Source: Streptomyces venezuelae
GTDB taxonomy: Bacteria; Actinomycetota; Actinomycetes; Streptomycetales; Streptomycetaceae
Assembly: GCF_008642375.1 (NCBI RefSeq)
Contig: NZ_CP029194.1
Coordinates: 7,806,501 to 7,870,500 of the forward strand
DNA length: 64,000 bases
Direction of reading: 5' to 3'
The notes under the pieces are model-generated. The model was not told the origin of the DNA. It was given only the letters and a program-made list of their open reading frames with translations, and did no database searches. Below, piece after piece: positions 61,776 to 64,000 of this stretch. The number at the start of each line of letters is the position of its first letter. Positions within the stretch are counted from its first letter, which is position 1. Both the position numbers and the translations under genes were made by a program.

Positions 61776-61999
61776 TCAGGATGTCGCGCCGGTCACCGTG
61801 CCTCCCGACCTGGTCAGGTGGTACGTCGTGGTGGCGCCGCTCCAGAAGTGAAACGTGAGTTTCACGCGTGTGCCGCCCTTGACCGCCTTGAGGAAGGCGG
61901 GGGTGAGGCGGATGTTCTGCCGGGTGTGGTCCGGTGCGAAGGCGGTGTTGAACTGCTGGTACGGGGTCCGGCCGGTCGGGCCGGCGCTTCTGCCGTCCA
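61776..61999 (-). pseudogene. 3' remnant encoding an X2/Ig-like module
   Basis: A frame that ends at 61776 reads PTGRTPYQQFNTAFAPDHTR, QNIRLTPAFLKAVKGGTRVK and LTFHFWSGATTTYHL, resembling the CBM_X2-type module found at the ends of secreted glucanases. No matching upstream part is present: the sequence before it is low complexity and then the GH9 gene ends at 62098. Probably a 5'-deleted remnant. Confidence 0.5.
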
Positions 62000-62097
62000 C
62001 GCGGGTACCGGGGCCGCGGCTGTGGGCCGTGCTGCATTCTCCTTGCGGCGCCGGCCGGGCCGGGCGGACGATTCCGCCCGGCCCGGCCGGCAGCGGA

Positions 62098-64000
62098 TCA
62101 GGCGCAGGCGTTCCCGTTGAGCGCGAAGGCCGTGGGGGAGGGGTTGGTGCCGCTGTGCGTTCCCTGGACTCCGAAGCTCGCGGTCGCGCCGGGGGCGATC
62201 GTCCGGTTCCAGTCGGCGTTACGGGCACTGTGGGCGGTGCCGTTCTGGGTGACGGTCGCGTTCCAGGCGCTCGTGACGCGCTGGCCGGACGGGTAGGTCC
62301 AGGCCAGCTGCCATCCGTCCACGGCCGTCGGGCCGGTGTTCCCGACGGTGACCGTCGCGGTGAAGCCGGTGCTCCAGACGCTGTTCACCGTGTACGTCAC
62401 CGCGCAGGCAGCGGTGGGCGGTTCCCCGCCGGTGGAGGTCCGCTCGGCGGCGTAGGCGGCGAGCCAGGCCAGCGGGGCGTTCCAGTTGACCGCCACCTCG
62501 TTGGTCGAGTACGAGCCGATGTCGTCGACGTAGCAGGCGGCGGGGGCGCAGCCGGTCAGCTTCTCCTCCGCCACGGGGTCCTGGAGCGCGCTGTTGGGGC
62601 CGCCCGCGAGCGAGCCGGCCGGCGGGTGGGGCAGCGAGGAGTCCAGCTGATGCGCCCAGAAGCGGTGGTGCTGGTTCTGCGCGGACGTCTCGCCGTAGCC
62701 GGTCACGTACGACAGACCGAGGGCGTTACGACCGAGCAGGTAGTCCATGGTCTCCAGCGCGCCGGCGCGGTAGCGCCCGTCGCCGGTCAGCTCCCCGGCG
62801 ACGGCCATGACGACCGCGTCGTTGGCGACCTCGCCGTTGGAGCCCCAGAAGTACCCGTCCGCCGGGACGGGCACCGCGTACCCCTGGGCGGTCATCCTGG
62901 CGAGATAGCCGTCGGCGGCAGCGGTCACCGAGGAACGGACCCGGGCGACGTCGGTGGCCGGCAGCCCGGTGGGCGCCGTGGCCAGGACGAGCCGGCCGAG
63001 CGCGGCCGTGTCCGCCCAGCCGAAGCCGTAGGGGGTGAAGGCGGTGGCGGAGGTGTGCCAGGGCGAGGAGGTCACCGCGTCCCGGTAGGCGCCCTCACCG
63101 GTCGCCGCGTACAACTCGGCGGCCGCCCAGTAGAACTCGTCGGTGACCTGTGCGTCCCCGTAGGCACCGCCGCCCGTGCCGTCCGAATCCGGCGCGTACA
63201 GCGCCGGGTTCGCCTGCGCCGCGGTCCAGGCACGGCGGGCCGACGACAGGCAGCGGTCGGCGTACGCGGAGTCGTACGGCCGGAAGACCCGGGCGCACTG
63301 CGCTGCCGCCGCGGCGAGGTTGAGGGTCGCCGCCGTGGACGGGCGGTGCAGCTCGCGCGGCTGGGCGTCCTGTTCGGGGCGCATCGGCATACCGGTCCAG
63401 GCCGCGTCGTGGATCTTGTGGAACGCCATGCCCGCGTACTGCTTGTCCTCGGGCACCTGCATACGCATCAGGAAGTCGAGCTCCCACCGCGCCTCGTCGA
63501 GGACATCCGGCACGCCGTTGCCGCGCTCGGGTACGCGCAGGGTGGAGTCGCCCAGCGCCGCGTCCTTGCCCGTGCGCTTGGCGCGCTCGAAGGAGTTGAC
63601 GACCAGCCAGGTGGATATGCCGCCGTTCACCACGTACTTGCCGTGGTCGCCCGCGTCGTACCAGCCGCCCCTGACGTCTTGGGTGTAGTCGCACACGGTG
63701 GCCTGGCAGGGGACGGAGGTGTCGCCCTTGTTGGGGGCGACGCCGAGGTGTCCGGCCGGGCGCGCGTAGGCGGAACCGACGAGGGAGGCATCGATGGAGA
63801 TGCCGCTGCGCTGGTGGTGGAAGAACGCCATCGAGTCGGAGCGCAGCGTGTCGTAGAGGTCCGCGCGGATGTCGAAGGGGGCGCTGCCGCTGCCGTCCAC
63901 CGCCAGGACGTATCCCGAGCCCGTGCTCCGGTACGAGGAGAAGTCGGCCACCTGGACGGACTGACCGGAGGGGGCGTCGGCGCCGTGCGGGACGGTCGAG
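62098..64000 (-). CDS. GH9 cellulase (endoglucanase) with C-terminal CBM2, 5' end outside the window
   Basis: Secreted glycoside hydrolase; 633 residues are visible and the frame continues past the window edge, where an N-terminal Ig-like domain and signal peptide are expected. The GH9 catalytic Asp region is VRGGWYDAGDHGKYVVNGG, followed by HHRFWAHQLDSSL and the catalytic Glu region STNEVAVNWNAPLAWLAAYA. A short linker leads to a CBM2 (about the last 105 residues, AVTYTVNSVWSTGFTATVTV, DGWQLAWTYPSGQ) with typical Cys at both ends and surface Trp residues. It hydrolyses cellulose outside the cell. Confidence 0.93.
   Translation of the reverse strand, partial: STVPHGADAPSGQSVQVADFSSYRSTGSGYVLAVDGSGSAPFDIRADLYDTLRSDSMAFFHHQRSGISIDASLVGSAYARPAGHLGVAPNKGDTSVPCQATVCDYTQDVRGGWYDAGDHGKYVVNGGISTWLVVNSFERAKRTGKDAALGDSTLRVPERGNGVPDVLDEARWELDFLMRMQVPEDKQYAGMAFHKIHDAAWTGMPMRPEQDAQPRELHRPSTAATLNLAAAAAQCARVFRPYDSAYADRCLSSARRAWTAAQANPALYAPDSDGTGGGAYGDAQVTDEFYWAAAELYAATGEGAYRDAVTSSPWHTSATAFTPYGFGWADTAALGRLVLATAPTGLPATDVARVRSSVTAAADGYLARMTAQGYAVPVPADGYFWGSNGEVANDAVVMAVAGELTGDGRYRAGALETMDYLLGRNALGLSYVTGYGETSAQNQHHRFWAHQLDSSLPHPPAGSLAGGPNSALQDPVAEEKLTGCAPAACYVDDIGSYSTNEVAVNWNAPLAWLAAYAAERTSTGGEPPTAACAVTYTVNSVWSTGFTATVTVGNTGPTAVDGWQLAWTYPSGQRVTSAWNATVTQNGTAHSARNADWNRTIAPGATASFGVQGTHSGTNPSPTAFALNGNACA

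Overview
The window looks like chromosomal DNA of a Streptomyces or a close relative. GC is very high with strong third-position bias, GTG starts and 4-base GTGA/ATGA gene overlaps are common, and several families are typical of the genus (DUF5133, DUF6131, PadR, GntR, MMPL, beta-propeller phytase, stand-alone RsbW-like ATPase). No rRNA, tRNA, CRISPR array, intact insertion sequence or integrase was seen. Secreted polysaccharide enzymes and many decayed genes suggest an accessory part of the chromosome rather than the conserved core; this is inference.

Layout. 0-12 kb: an Rrf2 regulator, a glutathione-transferase-like protein, an SDR epimerase, DUF5133, a UvrA-like ABC ATPase, a penicillin-binding-type DD-carboxypeptidase, a TrkA/RCK ion-channel protein, a cytochrome P450, a small conserved protein and a Nudix hydrolase. 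11.9-16 kb: a tightly overlapped leftward operon of an FGGY kinase, a GlpA-type FAD dehydrogenase with a C-terminal [2Fe-2S] domain and a second FAD/NAD oxidoreductase, with an operator-like inverted repeat at its promoter. 16.3-24.7 kb: an unknown protein preceded by a coupled 9-residue leader ORF, an APC permease, a secreted phytase, a PL11 rhamnogalacturonan lyase, a GntR regulator and DUF2252. 24.7-36.9 kb: a flavin monooxygenase, a CzrA/SmtB-like metal sensor divergent from a P1B-4 metal-efflux ATPase, BrkB, a stress-type SRPBCC protein with a sigma-B-like promoter, a flavin reductase, PadR, a FadH-type reductase, and a cbiMNQO cobalt importer under a cobalamin riboswitch. 36.9-40.1 kb: RidA, a VOC/ArsR pair and the dihydroxyacetone kinase operon dhaKLM. 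40.1-49.7 kb: a decayed GNAT gene, a serine hydrolase divergent from a two-component system, an MMPL exporter, a TetR/DUF1772 pair with two matching palindromes, and an RsbW-like anti-sigma factor. 49.7-53.7 kb: a zone of broken genes with an expansin-like protein, a short AraC regulator, a lipoprotein and a possible orphan immunity protein.

53.8-61.7 kb is the most coherent unit. A rightward operon (enolase-superfamily acid-sugar dehydratase, an unknown protein, and a ChvE/MmsA/MmsB monosaccharide ABC importer) converges on an SMP-30 lactonase plus IclR regulator. A nearly identical leader element sits before the dehydratase gene, before the unknown gene and before iclR, which points to one autoregulated regulon for uptake and oxidative breakdown of a monosaccharide. 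A broken amidohydrolase-type lactonase lies just upstream.

61.8-64 kb: a 5'-truncated X2-like remnant and the 3' part of a GH9 cellulase with a CBM2 domain that runs off the window. The window's themes are plant-polymer breakdown (PL11, GH9, expansin-like protein, esterase remnant), phosphate release, glycerol/dihydroxyacetone entry, and cobalt import balanced by metal efflux.
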